A program made the position numbers and the translations under genes. The notes beneath the pieces are model-generated. The model saw only the letters and a program-made list of their open reading frames with translations. It was not told the DNA's origin and searched no databases. Positions 27,470-37,098 of a DNA stretch of 64,000 nt are shown in pieces. This DNA is from Bacillaceae bacterium S4-13-56. GTDB taxonomy: Bacteria > Bacillota > Bacilli > Bacillales > JAWJLM01. The stretch spans positions 62,001-126,000 of the forward strand of contig JAWJLM010000004.1 of NCBI GenBank assembly GCA_040191315.1, in the 5' to 3' direction. Each line of letters opens with the position of its first letter. Positions within the stretch are counted from its first letter, which is position 1.

Positions 27470-28120
27470 ATGGATCAAAATCTGAATGAAATGGATCAAG
27501 AACGTAGTAGAATTTATGAACTTTTTGGCCGCTTATGGTTAGAGCTCCCACAAAAGGAATTAGTAGTTCAAAGTCAAGAAGGATTTTGGAAAGGATTTCC
27601 CGTACCTGTTGATAATGATCAAATGACAAGGGGAATAGATGAACTATTAAAGTGGTCGGAAGCTAGCAAAAATTATTCCGTGGAAGAAACAGTTACAGAG
27701 TTGCGAAGTGATTACGCAAAGCTTTTTATCGGACCAGCTACCGTCGAAGCTCCTCCTTGGGAATCAGTATATAGATCAAAAAGAAAAAATGTTTTTGGAT
27801 TACAGACCTATGCAGTCAGGGATTTCTTCCATAGATTTGGTCTTGAGCTCACTCGAAAGAACCAAGAACCCGATGACCATATCGGATTAGAGTTACTTTT
27901 TATGTCATATCTGATTGACTGTATTTCAAATCAAAAGTTTGAAGAACAAGAATTAATAAAAGCGCAATCCCAATTTTTGGAGGAACATATCTTAACCTGG
28001 ATTTCTGATTTTTCCAATGATGTTCAAAAAAATGCAAATACTCCTTTTTATAAAGGATTAGCACTATTGTGTGAAGGATTTGTTACCATGGATAAGCAGA
28101 ACCTTCAAGTGTTAATTTAA
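27470..28120 (+). CDS. TorD/DmsD-family chaperone
   Basis: A 216-residue all-helical cytoplasmic chaperone for molybdoenzyme maturation. Family motifs are ELRSDYAKLFIGPATVEAPP and WESVYRSKRKNVFG, then the pocket region EPDDHIGLELLFMSYL. It should hold the Tat signal of the catalytic subunit until cofactor insertion. The ATG at 27470 has AGAGGAGGGA just before it; the longer frame overlaps the anchor gene without a ribosome site. Right after its stop lies the tail of a histidine kinase gene, in the same frame. Confidence 0.92.
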   Translation: MDQNLNEMDQERSRIYELFGRLWLELPQKELVVQSQEGFWKGFPVPVDNDQMTRGIDELLKWSEASKNYSVEETVTELRSDYAKLFIGPATVEAPPWESVYRSKRKNVFGLQTYAVRDFFHRFGLELTRKNQEPDDHIGLELLFMSYLIDCISNQKFEEQELIKAQSQFLEEHILTWISDFSNDVQKNANTPFYKGLALLCEGFVTMDKQNLQVLI

Positions 28121-28180
28121 GAAAATATCGGTACGACATTTACTATTTCTATTCCTAAAGAAAAGCAATGTGTAACCTAG
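28121..28180 (+). pseudogene. C-terminal tail of a sensor histidine kinase
   Basis: The 19 codons directly after the TorD stop read ENIGTTFTISIPKEKQCVT and end in TAG. They match the end of the kinase at 15018-16391 (SIGTTFTIFLPKEK), also at DNA level (TTTACTATTT.T, CTAAAGAAAA). GxGTTFTxxLP is the final strand of HATPase domains. A deletion or recombination has removed the rest of a kinase gene that once followed the TorD gene. Confidence 0.72.
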
Positions 28181-28228
28181 GGCTGATTAAAATGTAAAGC
28201 TCAGCTCACAACAGTAGAAAGTTGAATT

Positions 28229-28278
28229 TAAAAGACTCGTAATTGGAGACCCTCTCCAATTTTCGAGTCTTTTTTTTG
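28229..28278 (+). terminator. Rho-independent terminator of the molybdoenzyme operon
   Basis: AAAGACTCG and AATTGGAGA pair with TCTCCAATT and CGAGTCTTT in a long stem, followed by a run of eight T's. Confidence 0.9.
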
Positions 28279-28287
28279 CTATCAGAA

Positions 28288-28447
28288 TTTATCCCACATG
28301 AACGGGTAGTAATCCCTCACCTCAAATTTTAATTAATATTTGAGGTGAGTAGATGGGGATGAACAGCCCGTAAATATCCGATTGGTTGTCATACCTTTGG
28401 TGCTAACAATTAGTGGGGCACGGCCACTGATTAAAGTTTCACTTTAT
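28288..28447. repeat. TTTAT-element, short copy F
   Basis: TTTATCCCACATGAACGGGT to TTTCACTTTAT, 160 bp, without the nested segment. It starts ten bases after a terminator T-run. Confidence 0.9.
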
Positions 28448-28449
28448 CT

Positions 28450-28560
28450 CAGAGGGAACGTAGGCTAAAACCGCACATCGTGTTAGGGCCGCGATTACTC
28501 GATTCACGAAATGATTGGCAACGTCTACGTGACCCATACCTTTGCCTCAACTCCCTACAT
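28450..28560. repeat. Dispersed repeat R3, copy 1
   Basis: This shares blocks with 46490-46610: TAAAACCGCACATCGTG, GCGATTACTCG, CGAAATGATTGGCAACG and CTACGTGACCCA. It lies right after the TTTAT-element. No protein frame is conserved. Confidence 0.65.
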
Positions 28561-28599
28561 AATTCAAGTACCAACATGCCCATATTAAGTGATGTTTTT

Positions 28600-28705
28600 C
28601 CGAGACAATAGTGTTAGTAGATTAACTGAGTGCTACTGATGTTGCTTGAGTGACAATAGCTTGGTTTGAGTTTGTCACTCTTACTCCATAGTGACAAACT
28701 TAGTC
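28600..28705. repeat. Short 20-bp-period word array (TGAGTGACAA)
   Basis: Words related to TGAGTGACAA start at about 28601, 28627, 28647, 28667 and 28689, so the last four are 20-22 bp apart. The last two also form an inverted repeat (TTTGTCACT / AGTGACAAA). It sits in the 840-bp gap between the molybdoenzyme operon and mqo. The rest of that gap (28706-28955) shows only AT-rich upstream sequence. Confidence 0.5.
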
Positions 28706-28955
28706 TAAAATTATTTCACAATCATATTAAAGTTATGGATCATAAAGGGTCAATCATTTCTTGCTCAAAACCAAACAATATATTTTAAGTTTTTTGAAAA
28801 TATTGATATAATGGAAGAAGTTAACCCTATAAACAATATTAATATATTATAATGTTGGGAAAGAGTATTAAAAATTAGAAGTTGTCTGTCTTACATGGAG
28901 ACGTAAGCAGAGGGCTATAACCTCAAAAAATCTTAGAGTATAAGGATATGGTAAA

Positions 28956-30503
28956 ATGAGTAACGGACAAAATTATTCTGAAGTTATTTTAATTGGTGCG
29001 GGGATCATGAGTGCAACCTTAGGTACCATTCTAAAGGAGCTAGACCCTGATTGGAAAATCACTGTGTTTGAGAAGCTTGCGGATGCGGGTGTGGAAAGCT
29101 CCAATGAATGGAATAATGCAGGAACAGGGCATTCTGCACTGTGTGAATTAAACTATACTGTTGAAAAGTCAGATGGATCTATGGATATTAGCAAAGCCAT
29201 AAAGGTTAATGAACAGTTTCAATTATCCAGACAATTCTGGTCTTATCTCGTAAATCGAAATCTAATAAGAAACCCGCAGGACTTTATCATGCCATTACCT
29301 CATCTTAGTTACGTACACGGAGAAAATAGTATTAATTTTTTGAAGAAACGATTTAAAGCCCTTTCAAACAACCCTTTGTTTGAGGGGATGGAATTTTCCG
29401 AAGATCCAGAGAAGTTGAAAGAATGGATTCCGCTAATGATGAATGAACGCACAATGGATGAACCAATAGCTGCGACAAAAATTGATTCAGGTACAGATGT
29501 TAATTTTGGTGCATTAACCCGCAGACTTTTTAAACATTTAAAGAGGAATCATGGTGTGGCCATTAATTACAATCACAGTGTTAATGATATAAAGCGGAAT
29601 AGAGATGGGCTATGGGAACTAAAAATAAAAAATCTTGAAAGTGGTACAATTGAATCTCATAAGGCGAAATTCGTGTTTGTTGGTGCCGGAGGAGGAAGCC
29701 TTCATCTACTTCAAAAATCAGGAATACCTGAAGGGAAAAATATTGGAGGGTTCCCAGTCAGTGGTCTATTTATGGTTTGTAAGAACCCAGAGGTTGTCCA
29801 ACAACATCATGGTAAAGTATATGGAAAAGCAGCAGTTGGTGCTCCACCAATGTCAGTACCGCATTTAGATACAAGGTATATTAACAATCAAAAATCTTTA
29901 TTATTTGGGCCGTTTGCTGGTTTTTCGCCTAAGTTCTTGAAAAACGGATCAAATACGGATTTGATTACTTCAGTTAAGCCAGACAATCTCCTTACGATGT
30001 TGGCCGCAGGAGCAAAAAATATACCATTAACAAAATATCTAATTCAGCAACTTTTATTAACAAAGGAACAACGTATGGAAGAATTACGTCAGTTTATTCC
30101 AAATGCTAAAAGTGAGGATTGGGACTTGGTTGTTGCAGGCCAACGCGTTCAGGTAATTAAAGATACAGAAGAAGGCGGAAAAGGAACCTTACAATTCGGT
30201 ACAGAGGTCGTTAGTTCAGCTGACGGATCGATCGCAGCCTTACTCGGTGCTTCACCTGGGGCTTCTACATCTGTTCATGTCATGCTTGAAGTGATTAAAC
30301 AATGTTTCCCTCAGCATATGGAAGAATGGGAACCTAAGATCAAAGAAATGATCCCTTCTTATGGTATTTCTTTATCAGAAAACCCAGAAATGTTTCGAAA
30401 AATTCATGCGTTAACAGCCCAGTCTTTAGGTCTAACTAAAAACTCATCGGAGCAAGTGGAAGAATTGGATGAAGAAATCAGACAAATGGCAGGGGCTTAT
30501 TAA
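28956..30503 (+). CDS. mqo: Malate:quinone oxidoreductase
   Basis: A 515-residue FAD enzyme that oxidises malate to oxaloacetate and reduces quinone at the membrane, bypassing NAD-malate dehydrogenase. The FAD site is [14 protein letters not shown], followed by the family block [40 protein letters not shown] and [13 protein letters not shown] are further signatures, and [16 protein letters not shown] lies near the end. Length fits the Mqo family (about 500). AAGGAT lies ten bases upstream of the ATG. It is a single-gene unit with its own terminator. Confidence 0.97.
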   Translation: MSNGQNYSEVILIGAGIMSATLGTILKELDPDWKITVFEKLADAGVESSNEWNNAGTGHSALCELNYTVEKSDGSMDISKAIKVNEQFQLSRQFWSYLVNRNLIRNPQDFIMPLPHLSYVHGENSINFLKKRFKALSNNPLFEGMEFSEDPEKLKEWIPLMMNERTMDEPIAATKIDSGTDVNFGALTRRLFKHLKRNHGVAINYNHSVNDIKRNRDGLWELKIKNLESGTIESHKAKFVFVGAGGGSLHLLQKSGIPEGKNIGGFPVSGLFMVCKNPEVVQQHHGKVYGKAAVGAPPMSVPHLDTRYINNQKSLLFGPFAGFSPKFLKNGSNTDLITSVKPDNLLTMLAAGAKNIPLTKYLIQQLLLTKEQRMEELRQFIPNAKSEDWDLVVAGQRVQVIKDTEEGGKGTLQFGTEVVSSADGSIAALLGASPGASTSVHVMLEVIKQCFPQHMEEWEPKIKEMIPSYGISLSENPEMFRKIHALTAQSLGLTKNSSEQVEELDEEIRQMAGAY

Positions 30504-30555
30504 AAAATTCTATATCTATATATCTCTAAGTGAACCATAGAGCAGGATAAGTGAG

Positions 30556-30593
30556 AGAACCTTTGATCTTTCTTTGATCAGAGGTTCTTTTTC
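30556..30593 (+). terminator. Rho-independent terminator of mqo
   Basis: AGAACCTTTGATC pairs with GATCAGAGGTTCT and is followed by TTTTC. The next 220 bases up to sstT hold only AT-rich leader sequence. Confidence 0.85.
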
Positions 30594-30812
30594 ATTTATT
30601 GATGGTATAGATCTTGTGGATATTGTAAACTGAATAATCTTAATATTTATATAGTTTAAACATTTTAAAAATATAGTTTTTTCTATTGGAATCCAGCCAT
30701 TTATTCTTTATACTATTCGACAAGGACATTTGTTTTTGTAAGGGGGACAATGGGGATGTTGTCCTCGAAAGTTGCAATTATTCTATTAATCTAAAGTCTG
30801 GAGGAGACATCA

Positions 30813-32054
30813 ATGAAAAGGGTATGGGGAAAGTGGAACCAATTGAGTTTAGTAAAACAAATCATTGTAGGTTTGACAATTGGTATTTTGTTAGCCTTGC
30901 TATTACCAGAAATCGCAAGTCCTGTCGTAATGCTAGGTTCTTTATTTGTTGGTGCACTAAAAGCAATAGCACCAGTGTTAGTCTTTTTCCTAGTTATGTC
31001 AGCCATTGCTCAACATGTGAGTGGTCAAAAAACGAATATGAAAACAGTCGTTATTCTGTATTTAGTAGGTACTTTTTCCGCGGGACTTATCGCTGTATTA
31101 GCTAGTTTTATGTTTCCAGTTAACTTGGAGCTTGCGCCAGTTGCAGAAGGTTTAGAACCACCAGGTGGAGTAATGGAGGTTCTCACTACTTTATTACTTA
31201 ATATCGTTGATAATCCAGTGAGTGCGATCTATAATGCGAATTATATTGGAATTTTAGCATGGGCAATTCTTTTAGGTATCGCTTTAAGAAGTGCGCAGGG
31301 TACAACGAAAACCCTCATTTCCAATATTTCAGAAGCAGTATCTAAAATTGTGAGATGGGTGATTAAACTTGCTCCGTTTGGAATCATGGGTCTTGTCTTT
31401 GATAGTATTACCACAAATGGCCTAGATTCTCTCTTAGGATACGGAAAGCTTCTTGCCGTTTTAATTGGATGTATGTTATTTGTAGCGCTGGTTATGAATC
31501 CATTGATTGTATTTGTAACCATTCGCCAGAATCCATATCCACTTGTATTCAAATGTATAAGGGAAAGCGGAATCACAGCCTTCTTTACAAGAAGTTCCGC
31601 AGCTAACATCCCTGTAAATATGAGACTATGTGAAAACTTAGGATTAAATAAGGATTCCTATTCTGTATCAATACCACTTGGAGCTACGATAAATATGGCT
31701 GGAGCAGCCGTGACGATCTCAGTCCTGACACTTGCTGCAGTAAATACTCTTGGTATTCAAGTTGATTTCCTAACAGCCTTTTTATTAAGTGTTCTAGCAG
31801 CAGTGAGTGCTTGTGGAGCATCTGGTGTAGCAGGTGGGTCTTTACTATTAATTCCATTGGCGAGTAGCTTATTTGGAATTCCGAATGAAATAGCTATGCA
31901 AGTGGTGGGAGTAGGATTTATCATTGGTGTTTTACAAGACTCTTTTGAGACAGCATTGAACTCCTCAACAGATGTTATCTTTACTGCAACTGCCGAGTAT
32001 AGAGAATCGAAAAAGCAAGGGAAGATCATGGGAGCGAGAAAAGAAGCAGTATAA
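30813..32054 (+). CDS. sstT: Serine/threonine:sodium symporter
   Basis: A 413-residue member of the dicarboxylate/amino-acid:cation symporter family, the same length as E. coli SstT. Signatures are [20 protein letters not shown], the hairpin loops [14 protein letters not shown] and [20 protein letters not shown], and [14 protein letters not shown] near the end. The SSAANIP motif separates SstT from glutamate transporters. AGGAG precedes the ATG. It imports serine and threonine with sodium and stands alone between two terminators. Confidence 0.95.
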   Translation: MKRVWGKWNQLSLVKQIIVGLTIGILLALLLPEIASPVVMLGSLFVGALKAIAPVLVFFLVMSAIAQHVSGQKTNMKTVVILYLVGTFSAGLIAVLASFMFPVNLELAPVAEGLEPPGGVMEVLTTLLLNIVDNPVSAIYNANYIGILAWAILLGIALRSAQGTTKTLISNISEAVSKIVRWVIKLAPFGIMGLVFDSITTNGLDSLLGYGKLLAVLIGCMLFVALVMNPLIVFVTIRQNPYPLVFKCIRESGITAFFTRSSAANIPVNMRLCENLGLNKDSYSVSIPLGATINMAGAAVTISVLTLAAVNTLGIQVDFLTAFLLSVLAAVSACGASGVAGGSLLLIPLASSLFGIPNEIAMQVVGVGFIIGVLQDSFETALNSSTDVIFTATAEYRESKKQGKIMGARKEAV

Positions 32055-32070
32055 TTTCTGAAGATGCCAA

Positions 32071-32104
32071 AAGGTACCGTTTTTCACAGCGGTACCTTTA
32101 CATT
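32071..32104 (+). terminator. Rho-independent terminator of sstT
   Basis: AAAGGTACCG and CGGTACCTTT form a ten-bp stem with a ten-base loop seventeen bases after the stop. Confidence 0.8.
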
Positions 32105-32231
32105 TGCATACTTACTTAACCTTAACTCTCATTCTGTGAATGAATCGGTGATCTTTAAATCTTAAGTTTTTGTATGTTCCTCCTAATTTTGGAAATTATA
32201 AAAGTAACTCAAGGAAGGAGGAATAAATACG

Positions 32232-32402
32232 ATGGAAGTGGATATGAGCATTGAGGAAGTGATGGAGGGTATTCGGCGATTACATGCACGGGAAGAAAAC
32301 CTAAACAAGAAGAGGATTAAGAAGTCACATCCTCGACTCATGAAAAATGCACTCTACTATTTTTCAGATTGGGATCACGCCAAGGACAATAGTATTTCGT
32401 AA
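32232..32402 (+). CDS. Small conserved-looking protein of 56 residues
   Basis: The ATG is preceded by GGAAGGAGG at optimal distance and opens a 56-codon frame ending in TAA, followed 32 bases later by a terminator. So this is a complete small transcription unit. The product is highly charged: MEVDMSIEEVMEGIRRLHAR, then KKRIKKSHPRLMKNALYYFS and DWDHA. The C-terminal part resembles the HPxLxxxAxxYFGSWxxAL pattern found in small helix-turn-helix segments of Bacillus proteins. I do not know its function; nucleic-acid binding is a guess from the basic stretch. Confidence 0.7.
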   Translation: MEVDMSIEEVMEGIRRLHAREENLNKKRIKKSHPRLMKNALYYFSDWDHAKDNSIS

Positions 32403-32434
32403 CGACTACATATAGAAAACGCTGTAATTCCCTT

Positions 32435-32463
32435 ACTCCTCAAGTATCAGAGGAGTTTTTTTC
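32435..32463 (+). terminator. Rho-independent terminator of the small gene
   Basis: ACTCCTC and GAGGAGT with an eight-base loop and a T-run of seven. Confidence 0.85.
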
Positions 32464-32510
32464 TTGCATAAAAACAGAGTCCATTCCACTGGACTCCATT
32501 CATTTACGTT

Positions 32511-32812
32511 TTATTTTCCTAATGATTCTTTATTAGAAGCAGAAGGCGGTTGTTCTAACCAACCATGATCAATATAATTCTTGCTTCTTCTTCTGCGAAT
32601 TTTAGTATTTCCGCATTTAGACGTACATAGATAGTGCCAAGATCATGTCTGGGACTTGAACCTAAGCTAGTTCCATAAGGACTAGTACTAGCGACAGTAA
32701 GAGCAGCAACATGAAATATCATCAACTTGTCTGAAAACACCTGTTCCTCACAATTAGTAAAAAATAAGGAAGAACACAGTTTGCAAAGCTGTAGTTTATG
32801 TAAGTTGTCCAT
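32511..32812 (-). pseudogene. DUF3231-family protein, truncated and frameshifted
   Basis: On the minus strand the frame reads FSDKLMIFHVAALTVAST, then GSSPRHDLGTIYVRLNAEIL and KFAEEEARI. A one-base shift then gives NYIDHGWLEQPPSASNKESL and a stop. This is the C-terminal half of a DUF3231 domain, with the usual HDL and GWLEQPP motifs. Intact proteins are about 330 residues and the first part is absent. The function of DUF3231 is unknown to me; many copies occur in Bacillus. Confidence 0.75.
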
Positions 32813-32927
32813 AAATGAGCCATCTCAGATGTAGATATTTTCACATGTTGTTCTCGTAATACAAACACCTCGCAATTTTATAGGAATGTTACTTTCCCAT
32901 AATTATTGGATGTATGTATTTTTTTAT

Positions 32928-34097
32928 CTATTCAAAAGCCCCTTTAACAACTGTTTTACCTGATTGAACCATCACCTGGCCCATCGCAAAAACCGTATCA
33001 ACTTCTAATAAACCTTTCGAAAGAATCGTTAGGTCGGCATCCTTTCCTTTTTCAATGGCTCCTTTTTGGCTAAGCTTTAAAATGGTAGCAGGATTTGCAG
33101 TTGACACACGAATTGCCGTTTCAAGTGGAATCCCTTCAACCAATACAGCATCTCTTACTGCCTCAAGTAGGGATTTGATTTCCCCAACCCCTAGCCCAAC
33201 AAACTCTCTTTTTTCATTAAATCTTGGTAAACTGCCTTGTGCATCGGATGTAAAAGTGATTTGATCAATAGGAACCCCGGCATCAAGCATTTCCTTTAAT
33301 GCTCTGCTACTTGTAAGATCTCCCCGAGAATCATTTGGGAGGGCGCTTGTCGTAAAATCCACATATCCTCCTTGTTGAGCAAACTGGATTCCTGCTTCAA
33401 AGAGTTTTCGGTTCCGATTGATATGGGTAGGATAAAATTGTTTCATTGGTACATCAGTAGTTTCCACAACCTCTTCAATCAATCGCAGTTGATCTTTCCC
33501 ATCTCCAACATGAATGTTTACAATTCCGGGTTTTCCAGAGAGCATGCCACCTATACGAGATTCAGAAGCAATTCTTGCTAGTTCCTCCCTCGTTGGCTGA
33601 GTAGAACGATGGTCGGCAATAGCGATTTCTCCTGTACCTAGAATCAGGTCAATCATCATGATATCGTCTTCTATCCTTCCAGTTAACGTGCGAACGGGCA
33701 CCTGATAAGAACCGGTCATGGCATAACAAGTAATTCCTTCCTCATTTAAAGCTCTTGCCTTTGCAATCAAGTTAGTCATTGTTCTTGTTGTTCCATCGGT
33801 GCCTATTACACCTACAACAGTAGTCACCCCGGCCAATGTGGCATCTGTTAGTTTAAGTTCAGGTGTACGTGTATGAAAACTCCCCTCACCGCCCCCGCCA
33901 GTAATGTGAACATGGGAATCGATTAGACCAGGAACAATGATTTTGCCTGTAGCGTCTATTTCCGTAATGTCTATGGAAGACGAGGACAGTTCAACATCAT
34001 TTCCCACAAAACCGATTTTGTCATTGATTAATGCAATGTCTTTTTTGCCTAGATACTCAGGTGCATAAACTTCTCCATTACGAATAATTGTGATCAT
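32928..34097 (-). CDS. iadA: Beta-aspartyl (isoaspartyl) dipeptidase
   Basis: A 389-residue amidohydrolase, one residue from the E. coli IadA length. It cleaves isoaspartyl dipeptides left from damaged proteins. Metal-site features are HVHITGGGGEGSFHTRTPE, the Lys region IAKARALNEEG/ITCYAMTGSY, HVGDGKDQL, THINRN and DAQGSLPRFNE. The ending KGKDADLTILSKGLLEVDTV is the usual amidohydrolase beta-sandwich. The start at 34097 is preferred because AGAGG lies nine bases upstream; an ATG three codons earlier abuts that site. It is a single gene with a short AT-rich leader. Confidence 0.94.
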   Translation of the reverse strand: MITIIRNGEVYAPEYLGKKDIALINDKIGFVGNDVELSSSSIDITEIDATGKIIVPGLIDSHVHITGGGGEGSFHTRTPELKLTDATLAGVTTVVGVIGTDGTTRTMTNLIAKARALNEEGITCYAMTGSYQVPVRTLTGRIEDDIMMIDLILGTGEIAIADHRSTQPTREELARIASESRIGGMLSGKPGIVNIHVGDGKDQLRLIEEVVETTDVPMKQFYPTHINRNRKLFEAGIQFAQQGGYVDFTTSALPNDSRGDLTSSRALKEMLDAGVPIDQITFTSDAQGSLPRFNEKREFVGLGVGEIKSLLEAVRDAVLVEGIPLETAIRVSTANPATILKLSQKGAIEKGKDADLTILSKGLLEVDTVFAMGQVMVQSGKTVVKGAFE

Positions 34098-34179
34098 AGG
34101 TATCATCCTCTAGCAAATTAATTATTTTAATTCTGAAAAATGGGTGAAGACACCAGGAGAAATAAAAAGTCTTAACAAA

Positions 34180-34500
34180 TTATAAACCAAAAAAGTTGTA
34201 TGCGGAACTTTTGAATTAGATCAGAAAACAGCCAGGTTTTGTTGCGCGAAATTATTGACGAACTCAAAAATAGAAGCAGCTTGTCGCTACTCAGTAGAAA
34301 AGAATACAAGCAACTTCTCGTGATTAGCGAAGTGTATTGCCAACAAAATGAAATGTACAGAAACACCTCGAACCGGATTGCTGATCGGATTGTCAGCATA
34401 TCACACCCGCACGTACGTCCTATTGTCGTGGCAAGGCAAAGGGTGGTACAGATTTTAGAGCCGAAGTTTCCATCAGTCCGGTTTACAAATCCGTAGCCCT
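34180..34500 (+). pseudogene. DDE transposase fragment (IS5/IS1182-like)
   Basis: One frame reads LREIIDELKNRSSLSLLSRK, EYKQLLVISEVYCQQNEMYR and NRIADRIVSISHPHVRPIV. After a frameshift it continues GKAKGGTDFRAEVSISPVY. The phrase DRIVSISHPHVRPIVRGKA is the mid-section of IS5-superfamily transposases just before a catalytic strand. Start, catalytic domain and inverted repeats are not seen. It is a remnant between iadA and the pilin-like genes. Confidence 0.7.
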
Positions 34501-34659
34501 TTTTGGGATTCTAATAAAAAATGCAAGAGTCAAGATAGTAGTATTTTACTAGGAAGAAATACAAAATATTGATGATGCGTTGATTTTAATTATATAAAAA
34601 TGTCGAAATTTAGTATATTCTAAGACTAAGAAACCTTCAGGTAAATTAGGGGGGATTGT

Positions 34660-35100
34660 ATGAAACATTATTTACCGAAATTTTCATCTGAAAAAGGTTT
34701 GACATTAATTGAAGTATTAGCATCAATTGTAATACTTTCTATTATCATTGTATCAATGGTACCTATGTTCTCTCAATCAGCTAAGTCGAATACTATGTCA
34801 AAGAATATAACTGACTCAACTTACCTTGCACAAAAAGAGATGGAAGAAATAATAAATATCAATACTAATTCCATTTCTCCTTCTATAGCTAATTTATCTG
34901 ACCAAATTTTAGAGAAAGGGTATAGTAATGATATCTCTTGTAGTAATTGTTATGGAATTACCAAAGATGGTCATTATGTATTCTTACAATTAAAGACAGT
35001 ATCGGATGAATTAGGTAAGGTTATCTTGAAAATATATAAAGATGATAAAAAGAATAAACAGGAAGCTCAAATGGAGATGGTTTTATCGTGGAAGAAATAG
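34660..35100 (+). CDS. Type IV prepilin-like protein (PilV-type)
   Basis: A 146-residue protein with a class III signal: basic leader ending in EKG, then LTLIEVLASIVILSIIIVSM. Cleavage by a PilD/ComC-type peptidase is expected after Gly14, with Glu at mature position 5. A globular domain follows with two close cysteines (ISCSNCYG), rare in such proteins. RBS AGGGGGG precedes the ATG. It is the first of three prepilin-like genes in tight succession; no assembly ATPase, platform protein or peptidase lies in the window, so they must use the machinery encoded elsewhere. Confidence 0.88.
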   Translation: MKHYLPKFSSEKGLTLIEVLASIVILSIIIVSMVPMFSQSAKSNTMSKNITDSTYLAQKEMEEIININTNSISPSIANLSDQILEKGYSNDISCSNCYGITKDGHYVFLQLKTVSDELGKVILKIYKDDKKNKQEAQMEMVLSWKK

Positions 35101-35111
35101 GGGTGTTATAA

Positions 35112-35507
35112 ATGAAAATGAGCGAAAAGGGTGTAACTTTAGTTGAGCTTTTGGCTGCCATTTCTATCCTTTCAATAGTTATGCTTCTTGCGAGTTCTGT
35201 TCACTTACTTGCACAAAAACAAATGAATTCACAATCAAATGCTATTCAAATTCAATCTGATGAAAGAATGGCTATGAATCTCATTACCAAAGAAATTAGA
35301 AAAGCACAGACAATTGAGGTAAAAAACCCCAATGAGCTAACAATTAATGGAGCAGATATTTATAGGCTTGAAGGAACGACCTTGAAAAAAAATAATGTGG
35401 ATTTTATTTCTAACATTAAGGTTTTTACTGTTTCAAAAATAGGAAATACTCAAGTTAATTTAAAAATTGGTAATTTACCCGAAACTACCATTTATTTGAG
35501 AGAATAG
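35112..35507 (+). CDS. Type IV prepilin-like protein (PilW/ComGF-type)
   Basis: A 131-residue protein with the prepilin motif MSEKGVTLVELLAAISILSI; cleavage follows the Gly and Glu is at mature position 5. The body contains SDERMAMNLITKEIRKAQTI, a pattern seen in minor pilins of the PilW type that have a beta domain. It begins 11 bases after the previous gene. Likely a minor pilin that starts fibre assembly together with its neighbours. Confidence 0.85.
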   Translation: MKMSEKGVTLVELLAAISILSIVMLLASSVHLLAQKQMNSQSNAIQIQSDERMAMNLITKEIRKAQTIEVKNPNELTINGADIYRLEGTTLKKNNVDFISNIKVFTVSKIGNTQVNLKIGNLPETTIYLRE

Positions 35508-35517
35508 GATTGATGTT

Positions 35518-37050
35518 ATGAAAAAGCGAATGGGGTTATTAAAGAATGAACAAGGTATTGCCTTAGTTATAGTTTTATTGGTTCTTGTAGTGGTGTCAGT
35601 TTTAGGTTTAGCCCTTATGGGACTTGCTCTAAACAATATGAAAATGAGTTCTAGTGAAAGAACATATCAATCTACTTATTATATTGCCGAATCTGGCATT
35701 ACCTATACAATGGATAAAGTGAATAAGGGCATTGTTGATATCTATAACAACTCTCCCAATCAAACTACTTTCTTTTCAAATGTTGAAGATATGATAACGA
35801 ATTTAAACAATGAACCTCCTTATAAAAATTTTGAAAATTATTTTGGTCATACGCCGGAAGCAAAAATATCGATTGTGGATGTCAGTAACAATCTAGATTC
35901 TACTATCAGAGATTACAAAATAACATCAATCGGAACAATTGATAATCATTCAAGAACGGTAGAAAAACAAATTCGTATCAGTTGGGTGCAAAAAAATAAT
36001 GTTACAATTCCCGATACAGCTGTTTTTGTTAGAGAAACAGTTAATTTATCTGGTGGGGCAAAAATTGAAGGTGGAGCTGGAACAAACTCATCTGCTCCAA
36101 GTTCAATAAATCTCGATGGGGGTGCAAGTATTTCGGGAAAAATATATGTTGGTCCTGACTCAGGGAATAATGTCATTAATAAACCGAATTGGATGGTATT
36201 AAATAATGAAATAGTTAAATTACCAGCTATAAAAACATTTGAAATGCCTCAATTTCCAGTCTTTCCAAGCAATTCAACACCACCAAACGAAAAGGTATTT
36301 AAGTCTAATAGTAGCTATGATGTAATTTATAACGGATCTTTGCGTGTCGATAATTGGGTGGCAGATGGGTATACTTTAAATATGACACAGGATTTGAAAT
36401 TCAATGACATTTATCTCACTTCCAACAACACATTAAATATTAATATTGGCAATAGTAATCGAAGCATTGTGGTTAATTCCTTAAATTTACCAAATGGGAA
36501 AATTAATATAATTGGCACAGGAAAACTAACAATTTATGTTAATAACAGCATTACTATGGGGGCTGGTAGTATAATTAATACATCTGATGAAATAGAAAAT
36601 TTAAATAAAAAGGGAAATGAAGACACAAAGTCTCAACTAATCAAGGACCAAGTAAAAAAACTTGATATCTTTTATAAGGGTCCAAACTTGCTTTTATCAG
36701 GAAGTCAAAAAATATATGGTTCTTTATACGCTCAGTATGCAGACTTAAGTTTTTCGGGTGGATCAGGTTTTCAAGGACATATAATAACAGGTGGGGGAAA
36801 GATAAATATAAGTGGTGGTGCAAACGCAATTACTCAATTATTTTATGCTCCTAATGCAGATATAAATATATCTGGTGGGGGGACAATAAAAGGTCAAATA
36901 ATCGGTAAATCTTATACCGCATCAGGCGGAAGTTTGATTACGCTTGATGATTTTAATGTTGCTGATTTACCCCCAATCCTTGACGAAACATCGGGAGGAA
37001 CAGGTTCGGCAAATGATATTATTTCAGCGCAACCATCCCGTGAAAAATAA
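35518..37050 (+). CDS. PilX-type minor pilin-like protein with long beta-repeat domain
   Basis: A 510-residue protein. The N-terminus NEQGIALVIVLLVLVVVSVL is a PilX-type membrane helix with a G-IALV cleavage-like site but no Glu5, followed by AESGITYTMDKV. From about residue 170 it becomes a repetitive, Gly/Ser/Asn-rich beta domain: LSGGAKIEGGAG, LDGGASISGKIYVG, LSGSQKIYGSLYAQ, FSGGSGFQGHIITGGGK, ISGGGTIKGQIIG. This resembles DUF7305 or bactofilin-like solenoids. It may be a surface-exposed tip protein on a pilus. The gene follows the previous stop by ten bases and has its own terminator. Confidence 0.82.
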   Translation: MKKRMGLLKNEQGIALVIVLLVLVVVSVLGLALMGLALNNMKMSSSERTYQSTYYIAESGITYTMDKVNKGIVDIYNNSPNQTTFFSNVEDMITNLNNEPPYKNFENYFGHTPEAKISIVDVSNNLDSTIRDYKITSIGTIDNHSRTVEKQIRISWVQKNNVTIPDTAVFVRETVNLSGGAKIEGGAGTNSSAPSSINLDGGASISGKIYVGPDSGNNVINKPNWMVLNNEIVKLPAIKTFEMPQFPVFPSNSTPPNEKVFKSNSSYDVIYNGSLRVDNWVADGYTLNMTQDLKFNDIYLTSNNTLNINIGNSNRSIVVNSLNLPNGKINIIGTGKLTIYVNNSITMGAGSIINTSDEIENLNKKGNEDTKSQLIKDQVKKLDIFYKGPNLLLSGSQKIYGSLYAQYADLSFSGGSGFQGHIITGGGKINISGGANAITQLFYAPNADINISGGGTIKGQIIGKSYTASGGSLITLDDFNVADLPPILDETSGGTGSANDIISAQPSREK

Positions 37051-37059
37051 AATTATCTC

Positions 37060-37098
37060 AAGCCTATGGAAATAGGAAAAACTTCCATAGGCTTTTTG
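37060..37098 (+). terminator. Rho-independent terminator of the pilin-like operon
   Basis: AAGCCTATGGAA pairs with TTCCATAGGCTT and is followed by TTT. The next 250 bases hold AT-rich sequence with no gene I trust. Confidence 0.85.

Noticed and set aside
31241-32029. Minus-strand frames opposite sstT
   Set aside because: Shadows of a membrane-protein gene; no start signals.
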